Notes: generated by a model from the sequence alone, not told the origin. A stretch of DNA of 64,000 nt from CAVTJL01 sp963735065 (GCA_963735065.1 CAVTJL010000007.1:124001-188000), one strand, 5' to 3'; numbered from the stretch's first letter, positions 26,491 through 35,718 are shown. Numbers and translations are program-made.

Positions 26491-27207
26491 ATGGCGAAGT
26501 CCCCTGCGGGCAAGGCGGGATCGGGAATCTGCAGCGTCTGCGGCAAGTCGAAGCCACGAGCTCAGCTCGAGCAGGCGGCGCTCGTGCGGCCACGCATCGC
26601 GGAGCTCATCCAAAAGGACCATCCGGACTGGTCCTCCGACGGCTACATCTGCCACGAGGATCTGAACCGGTATCGCAGCGCCTATGTGCAATCGCTGATC
26701 ACCACCGAGCGCGGCGAGATCTCCAATCTCGAGCGCGAGGTGATCGACAGCCTGGCCCGACGCGAGACGCTGGCCTCGAATGTCGAAGAGGAATTCCAGC
26801 AGCAACTCACGCTCGGCGAGCGTATCGCCGACCGCGTCGCCGGATTCGGCGGCAGCTGGTCCTTCATCATCATGTTCGGCGGGATCATCGTCGTCTGGAT
26901 GGCGCTGAACAGCTTCGCCCTCATGCGCGACGCATTCGACCCCTATCCCTACATCCTGCTCAACCTCGTGCTCTCCTGCCTCGCCGCCCTGCAGGCGCCC
27001 GTCATCATGATGAGCCAGAATCGCCAGGAGGCGCGCGACCGCCTGCATGCCGAAAGCGACTATCAGGTCAACCTGAAGGCGGAGCTCGAGATCAGGCAGC
27101 TCCACGAGAAGCTCGACTTCATGCTGCAGCGCCAATGGGACCGGCTCATGGAGATCCAGGAGATCCAGGTCGAGCTGATGCACGAGATGTCGAGGCGGAA
27201 TCGGTAG
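26491..27207 (+). CDS. DUF1003 family membrane protein
   Basis: A 238-residue protein. The N-terminus has CSVCGKSKPRAQLEQAALVRP, which includes a Cys-x-x-Cys pair followed by a later Cys in YICHEDL, a possible small metal site. The DUF1003 core is LGERIADRVAGFGGSWSFII with two membrane spans, then QAPVIMMSQNRQEARDRLHAE, the most conserved part. The C-terminus forms a probable coiled coil. The family is uncharacterised. The gene follows the DUF1223 gene by 65 bases on the same strand and may share a transcript. Confidence 0.82.
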   Translation: MAKSPAGKAGSGICSVCGKSKPRAQLEQAALVRPRIAELIQKDHPDWSSDGYICHEDLNRYRSAYVQSLITTERGEISNLEREVIDSLARRETLASNVEEEFQQQLTLGERIADRVAGFGGSWSFIIMFGGIIVVWMALNSFALMRDAFDPYPYILLNLVLSCLAALQAPVIMMSQNRQEARDRLHAESDYQVNLKAELEIRQLHEKLDFMLQRQWDRLMEIQEIQVELMHEMSRRNR

Positions 27208-27328
27208 CAGCCCGACCTCGAGGTCGAGCGGCGGATTCATTTGGCGCTTGATCTCGCGAGGCTGATGCTGCATTGCAGCGCAAACCGTGCCTTGCACGCC
27301 CGACAAATCAGCGCAAGAGGAGATCACC

Positions 27329-27763
27329 ATGGTGGCTCGCGCCAGACGGACGAAGGCGGCCCAGAGCGACGCGGCCGACACCGAGGCCACAAGCCCCGCC
27401 ATCGAGGCCCAGGCGGCCACACCGGCAGTCGAGGCCGCCGAGGTGGAGCCTGCGAAGAAGGCCGTCTCGGAGGAGGTCGTGGCGGCAACGGAGGAAGCAG
27501 CCGAAGCCGTCGAGCAAGGAGCCAAGCTCGCAGCCGCCCCGATCACGGTCGCCGCGGATGCAGGCAACGAGAGCGCGCAGAAGCTCGTCAATGCGTCGCA
27601 ATCGGCCCTGGGGCTCTGGCTCCATTGGTGGCCGGAGCAGCTGACCGACAACATCCGCACAGCGCAGGCGCTCGCCGGCTGCCGTAGCGTCGCCGAGGCT
27701 ATCGAGATCCAGCGGGCCTATATCGGCACCGCAATCGAGCGCTGGAATCGCTTCGCCGGCTGA
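27329..27763 (+). CDS. Phasin-like protein (probable PHB granule-associated)
   Basis: A 144-residue protein with a disordered Ala/Glu-rich first half (AIEAQAATPAVEAAEVEPAKK) and a helical second half. The end, SVAEAIEIQRAYIGTAIERW, is the pattern of phasin proteins that coat polyhydroxyalkanoate granules, where EIQ and a following aromatic residue are typical. ATG 27329 follows AAGAGGAG. No PHA synthase is in the window, so the granule role rests on family resemblance. A terminator lies just downstream. Confidence 0.68.
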   Translation: MVARARRTKAAQSDAADTEATSPAIEAQAATPAVEAAEVEPAKKAVSEEVVAATEEAAEAVEQGAKLAAAPITVAADAGNESAQKLVNASQSALGLWLHWWPEQLTDNIRTAQALAGCRSVAEAIEIQRAYIGTAIERWNRFAG

Positions 27764-27771
27764 TCAGCCAA

Positions 27772-27805
27772 GGGAGCTACCCTCTCCCTTCAGGGGGTAG
27801 CTCCC
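27772..27805. terminator. Bidirectional stem-loop terminator between phasin-like gene and ssb
   Basis: A perfect 11-base-pair inverted repeat, GGGAGCTACCC (27772-27782) and GGGTAGCTCCC (27795-27805), lies between two convergent genes with a 12-base loop. It starts right after the phasin stop, so it should end transcription from both sides. Confidence 0.7.
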
Positions 27806-28329
27806 GCCCGCCTCAGAAGGGGATGTCGTCGTCCAGCTCCTCGGCCATCGGAGTTCTGGCGGCGACCGCCCCCGCCGGCGGGTCGAGCGGGCGCCCCGCG
27901 TGGGCCGTCATCGTCCCAGCCGGGCTGCCCGGCATCGTCCGGCCCGCCGATGCTGTCGCGCCCGCCGCCTTCCTCGCCACGGCCGCCGAGGAGCACCAGC
28001 TCACCGCGGAAGCGCTGCAGCACGATCTCTGTCGTGTAGCGCTCCTGCCCCTGCTGATCCTGCCATTTGCGCGTCTGGATCTGGCCCTCGAGGTAGACGG
28101 TGCGCCCCTTCGAGAGATAGCGCTCGGCCACCTCGGCCAGATTCTCGTTGAAGATGACGACGCGGTGCCATTCGGTGCGCTCGCGCGTCTCGCCCGATCC
28201 TCGATCCTTCCAGCGCTCCGAGGTCGCGACCGAAAGGTGCACGATCTTCTGATTGCTCTGGGTATAGCGGACCTCGGGATCACGCCCGAGATTGCCCACG
28301 AGGATCACCTTGTTGACGCTGCCGGCCAT
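27790..28329 (-). CDS. ssb: Single-stranded DNA-binding protein, with apparent C-terminal frameshift
   Basis: The N-terminal OB fold of SSB is complete: NKVILVGNLGRDPEVRYTQS, the WHRVVIFNENLAEVAERYL segment and GRTVYLEGQIQTRKWQD. SSB coats single-stranded DNA and recruits repair and replication proteins through an acidic C-terminal tip. As sequenced, the frame runs past that tip and ends after 179 residues with an unrelated Arg-rich tail. In the next frame the expected ending AEELDDDIPF is present, with stop at 27813-27815. A run of five C at 27869-27873 (G on the coding strand) in place of four explains the shift and would give a 171-residue protein. The gene is divergent from the phosphatase-like gene and uvrA. 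Confidence 0.88.
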   Translation of the reverse strand: MAGSVNKVILVGNLGRDPEVRYTQSNQKIVHLSVATSERWKDRGSGETRERTEWHRVVIFNENLAEVAERYLSKGRTVYLEGQIQTRKWQDQQGQERYTTEIVLQRFRGELVLLGGRGEEGGGRDSIGGPDDAGQPGWDDDGPRGAPARPAGGGGRRQNSDGRGAGRRHPLLRRAGATP

Positions 28330-28562
28330 GCGCTCGGCTCCGAGTTCGAGAATGCGCTGTTCGTTGCAAGGCGATTAAAGCGGACCCCGGGGCTTCTGAC
28401 CAGCCCGCAGCCGAGCCGGCGGCTTGGCCAACGGCATGACCCGCCGGCGCCCGTCGGATTTGCCGCGGGACGGCCGGGCCGTTAAGGATCGTCCATCTAG
28501 GCCCTTCCTCACGCCGATCGATAGTGATCCGCAGGCGACGGCCCCATGTCGGAGACCCGCTC

Positions 28563-30104
28563 TTGGCCGATTCCCGCCCTGTCCTGCTGATCGGTCTCGA
28601 TGCCGCCGATTCCCTGCTGGTCGAGGAGCTGGTCGACGCGGGGGCCATGCCGAACCTGGCGCATCTGCGGCGCGCCGGCACGCGCGGCGAGCTCGTCTCC
28701 CGGCCCGAGGGTCTGTCGGCGATGCGCTGGTCGAAGTTCTTCGAGGGCGGCCGCATCGCCCGCTACTACTTCCCCAAGGCCTGGAACCCCGACGCGATGC
28801 GCCTGGACTGGACCCCTCAGGCGACCGGCGACCCGCGGCCGTTCTGGCACCATCTGGCCGACGCCGGGTGCCGCGTGGCGGTGATCGACGTGCCACATGC
28901 CCCTCTCCGGCAACCGGGTCCGGATGGCCTTCACATCCAGGGCTGGCAGCTGCACGACCTGATCGAGCGTGGCAGCGCGCCGACCGATCTCTGGACTCGC
29001 TTGGCGGCCGAGGTCGGCGCCCCGCCGATGGGCCACGAGCGCTATGGGCGGCAGACCGCGTCGATGCTCCAGGAGCTTCATCGAGCGATGCTGGCGAGCC
29101 TGGAGCAGAGCACCCGCCTTTGTACCCGGCTCCTGGCGCAGGGGCCGTGGGACCTCTTTCTCGTTGTGCTCGGTGCCACGCACCGGGCGGGCCACTATCT
29201 CTGGGACCTCAGCCAGATCGACGCCTCGTCGCTCGGACGCGACGATCGCATCGCGCTCGAAGGCGCCCTCCGCGACATCTATGGCGCTGCCGACCGGCTG
29301 ATCGGCGAGGTCGCCGAGGCAGCGCCGGCGGAGGCGCGTCTCGTCGTCATGTCGCTGCACGGCATGGGCCCGAACCCCGGCTGGTCGGAGCGTGCGCAGC
29401 AGATCGACGCGCGGATGGCCGGGGCCAGGGGCACGGGCCGGACGACCCTCTTGGGCCACCTCAAGGCCAGCCTGCCGAGCGAGCTGATACAGGACATGTG
29501 GGGCTTGCTCCCGGGCCCGGCGCGCGACCGGCTGGTGCCGCTCCTCTCGGCCCGCACCCGACACTGGCCGTCGACGAGCCACTTCGCCCTGCCGAGCGAC
29601 GTGTTCGGCCTGATCCGCGTCAACCTCGAGGGGCGCGAGGCGGCTGGCATCGTTCCGCAGGGCACCGCCTATGCGGCTCTCCTCGACGAGGTGGCCGAGA
29701 CGTGGCGCGGCATTCGCGACCTCGACCATGGCCGCTCCATCGTCCGGGCGATCGAGCGGATCGACGATCATGTGGCTACGGATCACCCCGCGCGCCGCTG
29801 GCTTCCGGACATGGCGATCCTGTGGTCGGACGTGCGGGCATCGGAGACCTCGGGGGTCGAGCTTGCTGGCGGCGGTCCGCTCCGCTGGCCGCGCGACCGC
29901 GCCCTGCCGTCCGGCCGGTCAGGCAATCACCGGGGCTGGGGCTGGTTCGTGGCCACAGGCGCGGATATTCCAGCCGACCGTGTCCTCGAGACGGAATGCG
30001 AGGTGGCGGATCTGCCTGCGACCGTCCTCGACTGGCTGGGCGTCGAGCGCCCGCGCGGCTTCGGAGGCAGCGTGATGCCCATGCTCGCGGGCAGACGAGC
30101 CTAG
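28563..30104 (+). CDS. Alkaline phosphatase superfamily protein (type I phosphodiesterase/nucleotide pyrophosphatase-like)
   Basis: A protein of about 513 residues with the alkaline-phosphatase fold. It opens with PVLLIGLDAADSLLVEELV, the first metal-binding aspartate. In AMRWSKFFEGG a Ser sits where relatives have the Thr/Ser nucleophile. GATHRAGHYLWD and VVMSLHGMGPNP supply the usual histidines and the second metal site. TTG 28563 is chosen because GGAG lies nine bases before it and the N-terminus then starts at the first strand; GTG 28524 is an alternative. There is no signal peptide. The gene sits between ssb and uvrA. Substrate unknown; a sugar- or nucleotide-linked phosphodiester is possible. 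Confidence 0.72.
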   Translation: MADSRPVLLIGLDAADSLLVEELVDAGAMPNLAHLRRAGTRGELVSRPEGLSAMRWSKFFEGGRIARYYFPKAWNPDAMRLDWTPQATGDPRPFWHHLADAGCRVAVIDVPHAPLRQPGPDGLHIQGWQLHDLIERGSAPTDLWTRLAAEVGAPPMGHERYGRQTASMLQELHRAMLASLEQSTRLCTRLLAQGPWDLFLVVLGATHRAGHYLWDLSQIDASSLGRDDRIALEGALRDIYGAADRLIGEVAEAAPAEARLVVMSLHGMGPNPGWSERAQQIDARMAGARGTGRTTLLGHLKASLPSELIQDMWGLLPGPARDRLVPLLSARTRHWPSTSHFALPSDVFGLIRVNLEGREAAGIVPQGTAYAALLDEVAETWRGIRDLDHGRSIVRAIERIDDHVATDHPARRWLPDMAILWSDVRASETSGVELAGGGPLRWPRDRALPSGRSGNHRGWGWFVATGADIPADRVLETECEVADLPATVLDWLGVERPRGFGGSVMPMLAGRRA

Positions 30105-30240
30105 CTCGGCACGGCCCGGGTCCCGCAGCGCCCCAGCCCTGCGGTCCCGGCGCTTGCCGGACGGCGAGACCGGGGCCATCTTCAGCAGGCCTCATTCTGC
30201 CCACGACACATCCCGCCCTTCTCATCTCAGCCGGTGGCGC

Positions 30241-33090
30241 ATGGACGACTTCATTCGCATCCGCGGCGCGCGCGAGCACAATCTCAAGTCGGTCGACGTC
30301 GACATTCCGCGCCACAAGCTGGTGGTGATCACGGGCCTTTCGGGCTCGGGAAAGTCGAGCCTCGCCTTCGACACGATCTACGCCGAGGGCCAGCGTCGCT
30401 ACGTCGAGAGCCTGTCGGCCTATGCCCGCCAGTTCCTCGAGCTGATGCAAAAGCCGGACGTCGACCTGATCGAGGGCCTCTCGCCGGCGATCTCGATCGA
30501 GCAGAAGACGACGTCGAGGAACCCGCGCTCGACGGTCGCCACGGTCACCGAGATCTACGACTATATGCGCCTGCTCTGGGCGCGGGTCGGCATCCCCTAC
30601 TCGCCGGCGACCGGCCTGCCGATCGAGGCGCAGACCGTCTCGCAGATGGTCGACCGCATCATGGCCATGCCGGCCGGCACACGGCTCTACCTCCTCGCCC
30701 CCATCGTCCGCGGGCGCAAGGGGGAGTACCGAAAGGAGCTGAAGGACCTGCTGCGCCAGGGCTTCCAGCGCGTGAAGGTCGACGGCGAGCTCTACGACCT
30801 CGACGAGGTGCCGGCCCTCAACAAGAAGGTGAAGCACGAGATCGAGGTCGTGGTCGACCGCGTCGTCACGGCACCCGACCTCGCCCAACGGCTGGCCGAC
30901 AGCGTCGAGACGGCGCTGGGCCTGGCGGACGGGCTGCTCGTCACCGAAAACGCCGACACCGGCGAGCGGGTCACCATGTCGGCCAAGTTCGCCTGCCCGG
31001 TCTCCGGCTTCACGCTACCCGAGATCGAGCCCCGGCTCTTCAGCTTCAACAATCCCTACGGGGCCTGCCCGGCCTGCGACGGGCTCGGCAAGAAGATGCT
31101 GATGGACCCCGGCCTCATCGTGCCCGACCCCGACAAGTCGGTGGCCGAGGGCGCGGTCGAGCCCTGGGCGTCGCAGACGATGATGTACTACCCCCAGGCG
31201 CTGGCCTCCGTGTGCAAGCACTACGGCGCCGACGTCCACACGCCGTGGCGCGACCTGCAGAAGGATGTGCGCGACGCCATCCTCTTCGGCTCGGGCACCG
31301 AGCCCGTGCCGATGGAGTTCGAGGACGGGCTCCGCCGGATCACGACCAACAAGCCCTTCGAGGGCGTCGTGAACAACCTTCAGCGGCGCTGGCGCGAGAC
31401 CGAGAGCGCCTGGATGCGCGAGGAGCTCGGCCGCTACATGAGCTCCTCGACCTGCGAGGTATGCCAAGGTCACCGCCTCAAGCCCGAGGCGCTGTGCGTC
31501 AAGATCGACAGCCGCCACATCAGCGAGGTGACCGAGCTGTCGATCCGCGATGCGGGCGCCTGGTTCGACGGCCTGCCCGGCAAGCTCACGGAAAAGCAGA
31601 ACGAGATCGCCGCCAGAATCCTCAAGGAGATCCGCGAGCGGCTGGGCTTCTTGAACAATGTCGGGCTGAGCTATCTCACGCTCGCCCGCGACAGCGGCAC
31701 GCTCTCGGGCGGCGAGAGCCAGCGCATCAGGCTCGCCTCGCAGATCGGCTCGGGCCTGACAGGCGTTCTCTACGTGCTGGACGAGCCCTCGATCGGCCTG
31801 CACCAGCGTGACAACGACCGTCTCCTCGAGACGCTGAGGCACCTCCGCGACCTCGGCAACACCGTCATCGTCGTCGAGCACGACGAGGATGCCATCCTCT
31901 CGGCCGACCACCTGATCGACATGGGCCCGGGCGCCGGCGTCCATGGTGGCCTTGTCGTCGCCGAGGGCACGCCTGCGGAGGTCATGCAGGAGCCCGCGAG
32001 CCTCACCGGCCAGTACCTCTCGGGCCATCGGGCCATCCCGATCCCAGCACGGCGCAGGCGGCCCAAGAAGAGCCGCTGGCTCGCCATCGAGGACTGCAGG
32101 GCGAACAACCTCTCGGGCGTCACGGCACGCTTCCCGTTGAGCAGCTTCGTCTGCGTGACCGGCGTCTCGGGGTCCGGCAAGTCGTCCCTCGTCCTCGATA
32201 CCCTCTATCCGGCCCTGGCCCGCCGGCTCATGGGCGCGCGCACCGTGCCGGGCGAGCACAGCGCGATCGCGGGCATCGAGCATCTGGACAAGGTGGTGGA
32301 CATCGACCAGTCGCCGATCGGCCGCACGCCGCGTTCCAACCCCGCCACCTACGCCGGCGCCTTCACGCCGATCCGCGACTGGTTCACGGAGCTGCCGGAA
32401 GCCCGCGCCCGCGGCTACAAGGCCGGCCGCTTCTCCTTCAACGTCAAGGGGGGCCGCTGCGAGGCCTGCCAGGGCGACGGCGTCATCAAGATCGAGATGC
32501 ACTTCCTGCCCGACGTCTTCGTCACCTGCGACGTGTGCAACGGCAAGCGCTTCAACCGGGAGACCCTCGAGGTCACCTACCGGGGCAAGTCGATCGCCGA
32601 CGTGCTCGACATGACGGTCGACACCGCCGTCGAGTTCTTCGACAGCGTGCCGCCTGTCCGCAACAAGCTGAAGGGCCTGCAGCAGGTGGGCCTGGGCTAC
32701 ATCAAGCTCGGCCAGCAGGCGACGACCCTCTCGGGCGGCGAGGCGCAGCGGGTCAAGCTGGCGAAGGAGCTGTCGCGCCGCGCCACCGGCCAGACCGTCT
32801 ACATCCTGGACGAGCCCACGACAGGCCTGCACTTCGAGGATGTGAAGAAGCTGCTCGAGGTGCTGCACACCCTGGTCGACCAAGGCAACACGGTGATCGT
32901 CATCGAGCACAATCTCGAGGTCATCAAGACGGCGGACTGGCTGCTCGACCTCGGCCCCGAGGGCGGCTCGGGCGGCGGCCGCATCGTGGCCGAGGGCACC
33001 CCCGAGGACGTGGCCGCCAACGCCGGCAGCCACACGGGTACCTATCTTCGCCGCGTCCTGCCCGAGACCGAGAAGAGAGCCAGCGCCTGA
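30241..33090 (+). CDS. uvrA: Excinuclease ABC subunit A
   Basis: A 949-residue UvrA, the damage-recognition ATPase of nucleotide excision repair that hands DNA lesions to UvrB. It has two ABC modules: Walker A sequences GLSGSGKSSLAFD near residue 36 and GVSGSGKSSLVLDTL near 645, signature stretches LSGGESQRIRLA and LSGGEAQRVKLAKELS, and Walker B YVLDEPSIGLH and YILDEPTTGLH. Zinc sites appear as CPACDGLG and CEVCQGHR in the first half and CEACQGDG with CDVCNGKR in the second. ATG 30241 matches the standard MDDFIRIRGAREHNL beginning. No LexA box was found upstream. Confidence 0.97.
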   Translation: MDDFIRIRGAREHNLKSVDVDIPRHKLVVITGLSGSGKSSLAFDTIYAEGQRRYVESLSAYARQFLELMQKPDVDLIEGLSPAISIEQKTTSRNPRSTVATVTEIYDYMRLLWARVGIPYSPATGLPIEAQTVSQMVDRIMAMPAGTRLYLLAPIVRGRKGEYRKELKDLLRQGFQRVKVDGELYDLDEVPALNKKVKHEIEVVVDRVVTAPDLAQRLADSVETALGLADGLLVTENADTGERVTMSAKFACPVSGFTLPEIEPRLFSFNNPYGACPACDGLGKKMLMDPGLIVPDPDKSVAEGAVEPWASQTMMYYPQALASVCKHYGADVHTPWRDLQKDVRDAILFGSGTEPVPMEFEDGLRRITTNKPFEGVVNNLQRRWRETESAWMREELGRYMSSSTCEVCQGHRLKPEALCVKIDSRHISEVTELSIRDAGAWFDGLPGKLTEKQNEIAARILKEIRERLGFLNNVGLSYLTLARDSGTLSGGESQRIRLASQIGSGLTGVLYVLDEPSIGLHQRDNDRLLETLRHLRDLGNTVIVVEHDEDAILSADHLIDMGPGAGVHGGLVVAEGTPAEVMQEPASLTGQYLSGHRAIPIPARRRRPKKSRWLAIEDCRANNLSGVTARFPLSSFVCVTGVSGSGKSSLVLDTLYPALARRLMGARTVPGEHSAIAGIEHLDKVVDIDQSPIGRTPRSNPATYAGAFTPIRDWFTELPEARARGYKAGRFSFNVKGGRCEACQGDGVIKIEMHFLPDVFVTCDVCNGKRFNRETLEVTYRGKSIADVLDMTVDTAVEFFDSVPPVRNKLKGLQQVGLGYIKLGQQATTLSGGEAQRVKLAKELSRRATGQTVYILDEPTTGLHFEDVKKLLEVLHTLVDQGNTVIVIEHNLEVIKTADWLLDLGPEGGSGGGRIVAEGTPEDVAANAGSHTGTYLRRVLPETEKRASA

Positions 33091-33144
33091 GGCGACCGCG
33101 CGGCCTTCATCGAAAGCCCGCCCCGGTCGTGCTATATCTCTTCT

Positions 33145-33642
33145 ATGGCTAGAGCCCGCGATCATCTTCCGCCGCCGGCTTCCTACGACGGCGACTTCTA
33201 TGCCTGGGCCCTCGAGCAGGCGGCTTTGCTGCGCGCCCGCCGTTTCGCCGAGCTCGACATCCAGAACCTGGCCGAGGAGGTCGAGGACTTGGCCAGACGG
33301 CACGCGGATGCGCTCGAGAGCCGGCTCGCGACGTTGCTGAGCCATCTTCTCAAGTGGGAGCTGCAGCCATCGGGCCGCTCGTGGAGCTGGGCCGGGACGA
33401 TCAGAAGAGAGCGCCAAGCGATTGCCAGGCTGCTGCAGCGCAATCCCGGACTTGGCCCGCGCCGAGGCGAGCTGTTCGTCGATGCCTATGCCGATGCACG
33501 CGCGACGGCAGCGATCGACACCGATCGGCCCGTGGGCTCTTTCCCTGCCACCTGCCCCTACACCCTCGCGCAGGCTACGGATTGGAATTTCTGGCCGGGC
33601 GATCCCTGGCCGGAAGGCGATCCGAGCGATCCTCGCGGCTGA
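33145..33642 (+). CDS. DUF29 family protein
   Basis: A 165-residue soluble protein of the DUF29 family, recognised by YDGDFYAWALEQAALLRARR, DIQNLAEEVEDLAR and the following LESRLATLLSHLLKWELQP. Members are very common in cyanobacteria and alphaproteobacteria and their role is unknown. The gene begins 55 bases after uvrA on the same strand, but DUF29 genes have no stable link to uvrA, so the pairing is probably chance. No membrane segment or signal is visible. Confidence 0.82.
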   Translation: MARARDHLPPPASYDGDFYAWALEQAALLRARRFAELDIQNLAEEVEDLARRHADALESRLATLLSHLLKWELQPSGRSWSWAGTIRRERQAIARLLQRNPGLGPRRGELFVDAYADARATAAIDTDRPVGSFPATCPYTLAQATDWNFWPGDPWPEGDPSDPRG

Positions 33643-33745
33643 GCCTGCGCGCTTGGCCCTCTTGCCTTTCCACCTCGTCTGCGGCCTCTTGCGGGCGGCA
33701 TAGGGATGGGGCGGCGCTGGCCGCGCAACGAGGTGGCTTGGTGGC

Positions 33746-34768
33746 ATGCAGGCGGCGTTCATCCGCGGGATCCGGACGGTCGAGATCGGTGAGATGCAGC
33801 GGCCCGTGCCGCGCGAGGACGAGCTGCTCGTCCAGGTCGAGGCCGTGGGCATCTGCGGCAGCGACCTCCATTATTATCTCGAGGGCTCGATCGGCGCGCA
33901 GGTGGTGGTGGAGGGCTTCGTGCCCGGTCACGAGTTCGCCGGCCGCGTTGTCGACGCGGGAGCCGGTGACCTCGGCATCGCGCCCGGGACGCTGGTCGCG
34001 GTCGATCCCGCGACACCCTGTGGCCGGTGCGAATGGTGCCACCGGGGGCATGTGAACCTCTGCCCCAACGTGGTCTTCAAGGGAGCGCCGCCGCACCAGG
34101 GCGCGATGGCTGGCTTCATCGCGGTACGGCCCGACGCGCTTTTTCCCGTGCCCGAGAGCTTCGATGCCACCGACGCGGCGATGCTCGAGCCGCTGGGCGT
34201 GGCCGTGCATGCGATCGATCTTGCCAAGCCCCGTCTGCTCGAGACCTGCGCCGTGATCGGCTGTGGCGCCATCGGCCTCTTGACCCTGCAGGTTGCCAAG
34301 GCTGTGGGCGTCGGCAGGACGATCGCGGTCGAGCCCGTGGCGGATCGCCGCAAGGCGGCCCTGGAGCTCGGTGCCGACGCCGCTGTGTCGACGACCGCGG
34401 AGCTTCTCGACCTTACGGATGGCCGCGGCGTCGATCTCGTGCTCGAGGCGACGGACCGTCCGGAAGCCTTCGAGCTCGCGGCCGAGACGGCGCGGATCGG
34501 CGGCCGTTGCGTGCTCATCGGCATCCCCGAGGGGGACCGCTACGCGCTCTCGGCCTCGCTGGCGCGTCGCAAGGGCCTGACGGTCAAGTTCGCCCGGCGG
34601 ATGGGGCACGTCTACCCCAGGGCGATCGAGCTCGTGCGCCGTGGGCAAGTGGACGTCCGCCGTCTCGCCACCCACCACTTCCCGCTCGAGCGCGCGCCCG
34701 ACGCCTTCGCGATGCAGGCGGCGCGCGCGGACGGGATCATCAAGGCCATCCTCCAGCCCGGAGGATAG
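33746..34768 (+). CDS. Zinc-dependent alcohol dehydrogenase (sorbitol/galactitol-phosphate type)
   Basis: A 340-residue medium-chain dehydrogenase with both zinc sites. The catalytic zinc ligands lie in GICGSDLHYYLEG and PGHEFAGRVVDAG. The structural site is CGRCEWCHRGHVNLCPN. The NAD-binding motif CAVIGCGAIGLLTLQVAKAVG is in the middle. The sequence is nearest to polyol or L-idonate/galactitol phosphate dehydrogenases. It precedes an SDR gene by 44 bases. In gluconate and idonate pathways an Idn-type dehydrogenase and an SDR act one after the other, so the pair may serve such a route. This is an inference. Confidence 0.85.
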   Translation: MQAAFIRGIRTVEIGEMQRPVPREDELLVQVEAVGICGSDLHYYLEGSIGAQVVVEGFVPGHEFAGRVVDAGAGDLGIAPGTLVAVDPATPCGRCEWCHRGHVNLCPNVVFKGAPPHQGAMAGFIAVRPDALFPVPESFDATDAAMLEPLGVAVHAIDLAKPRLLETCAVIGCGAIGLLTLQVAKAVGVGRTIAVEPVADRRKAALELGADAAVSTTAELLDLTDGRGVDLVLEATDRPEAFELAAETARIGGRCVLIGIPEGDRYALSASLARRKGLTVKFARRMGHVYPRAIELVRRGQVDVRRLATHHFPLERAPDAFAMQAARADGIIKAILQPGG

Positions 34769-34812
34769 GCTCGAGGGCTCGGGCTCACCAAGAAGACAAG
34801 GAGGCACGTTTT

Positions 34813-35584
34813 ATGGCGGATTTCGTCGAGAGGTTCTCGCTGACCGGCAAGCGGGCGCTGGTGACGGGCGCGTCCAAAGGCATCGGGCTCGAGATCTGCA
34901 AGGTGCTGGCCGATGCGGGCGCCGACATCGTGGCGGTGGCACGCGATCCGGCCGGCCTCGAGGAGGCCCGCGCCGCGGTCGAGGGCCAGGGCCGTCGCTG
35001 CGTGGTGGTCGAGGCGGAGATGGCAAGCATCGAGGGGCCTCAGGAAGCGGCGAGGCGCGCGCTTGATGCCTTCGGGGCGATCGACATTCTCGTCAACAAC
35101 GCCGGCATTGCCGTGGTCGAGCCCATCATCGGGACCAGCGTCGAGGATTGGGACCGCTGCCAGGCCGTCAATCTGCGGGCGCCGTTCCTTCTGGCCCAGG
35201 CCCTGGCGCCGGCGATGATCGCCCAGCGGCAAGGGCAAGATCATCAACGTCACCTCGCAGACCAGCGTGGTGGCGCTCGAGCTGCACGGCGCCTACGCGG
35301 CCTCCAAGAACGGCCTCAACGCGCTCACCAAGGTCATGTGCCTCGAGTGGGCCCGGCACAACATCCAGGCCAACGCTGTCCTGCCGACCGTGATTCTCAC
35401 CCCCATGGGCGAGCAGGTCTGGGGCGATCCGGCGCGTGGCGACCCGATGCGGGCGAAGATCCCGGCCGATCGGTTCGGCAAGCCCATCGAGGTGGCGGAC
35501 CTCGTTCTCTTCCTCGCCTCGTCCGCCTCGGACCTCATCAACGGGCAGACGATCCTGATCGACGGCGGCTACACGGCCGCCTGA
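34813..35584 (+). pseudogene. SDR family oxidoreductase, frameshifted by one base
   Basis: Joined over two frames this is a 256-residue short-chain dehydrogenase. It has the TGASKGIG cofactor motif, the NNAG motif, and after the shift the catalytic Tyr-Lys in GAYAASKNG, with PVTILTP-like VILTPMG following. The frame breaks near 35229-35235: the first frame reads PAMIAQRQG, and the next continues KIINVTSQTSVVALELHG. The total of 772 bases is one more than a multiple of three, so one extra base explains it. It is closest to gluconate 5-dehydrogenase or KR-type SDRs. ATG 34813 begins MADFVERFSLTGKRALVTG. It pairs with the upstream zinc dehydrogenase. Confidence 0.82.
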
Positions 35585-35718
35585 GGCCGGCATTTCCTCA
35601 CCTGAGCGTGTATGGCACGCGGCGAGCGGGCCGGCTAATCCGTCGGACCGGGTGCTGCGAACAAGACCCGACGGCCTAATCCGCAGCCGACCATCGTTCC
35701 GGTCCTGGAGAGAGTGTC

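Noticed and set aside
28344..28362. LexA box between ssb and the following genes (GTTC repeated)
   Set aside because: The two GTTC units are 11 bases apart, not 7 as in the alphaproteobacterial SOS box, and none is seen just before uvrA.
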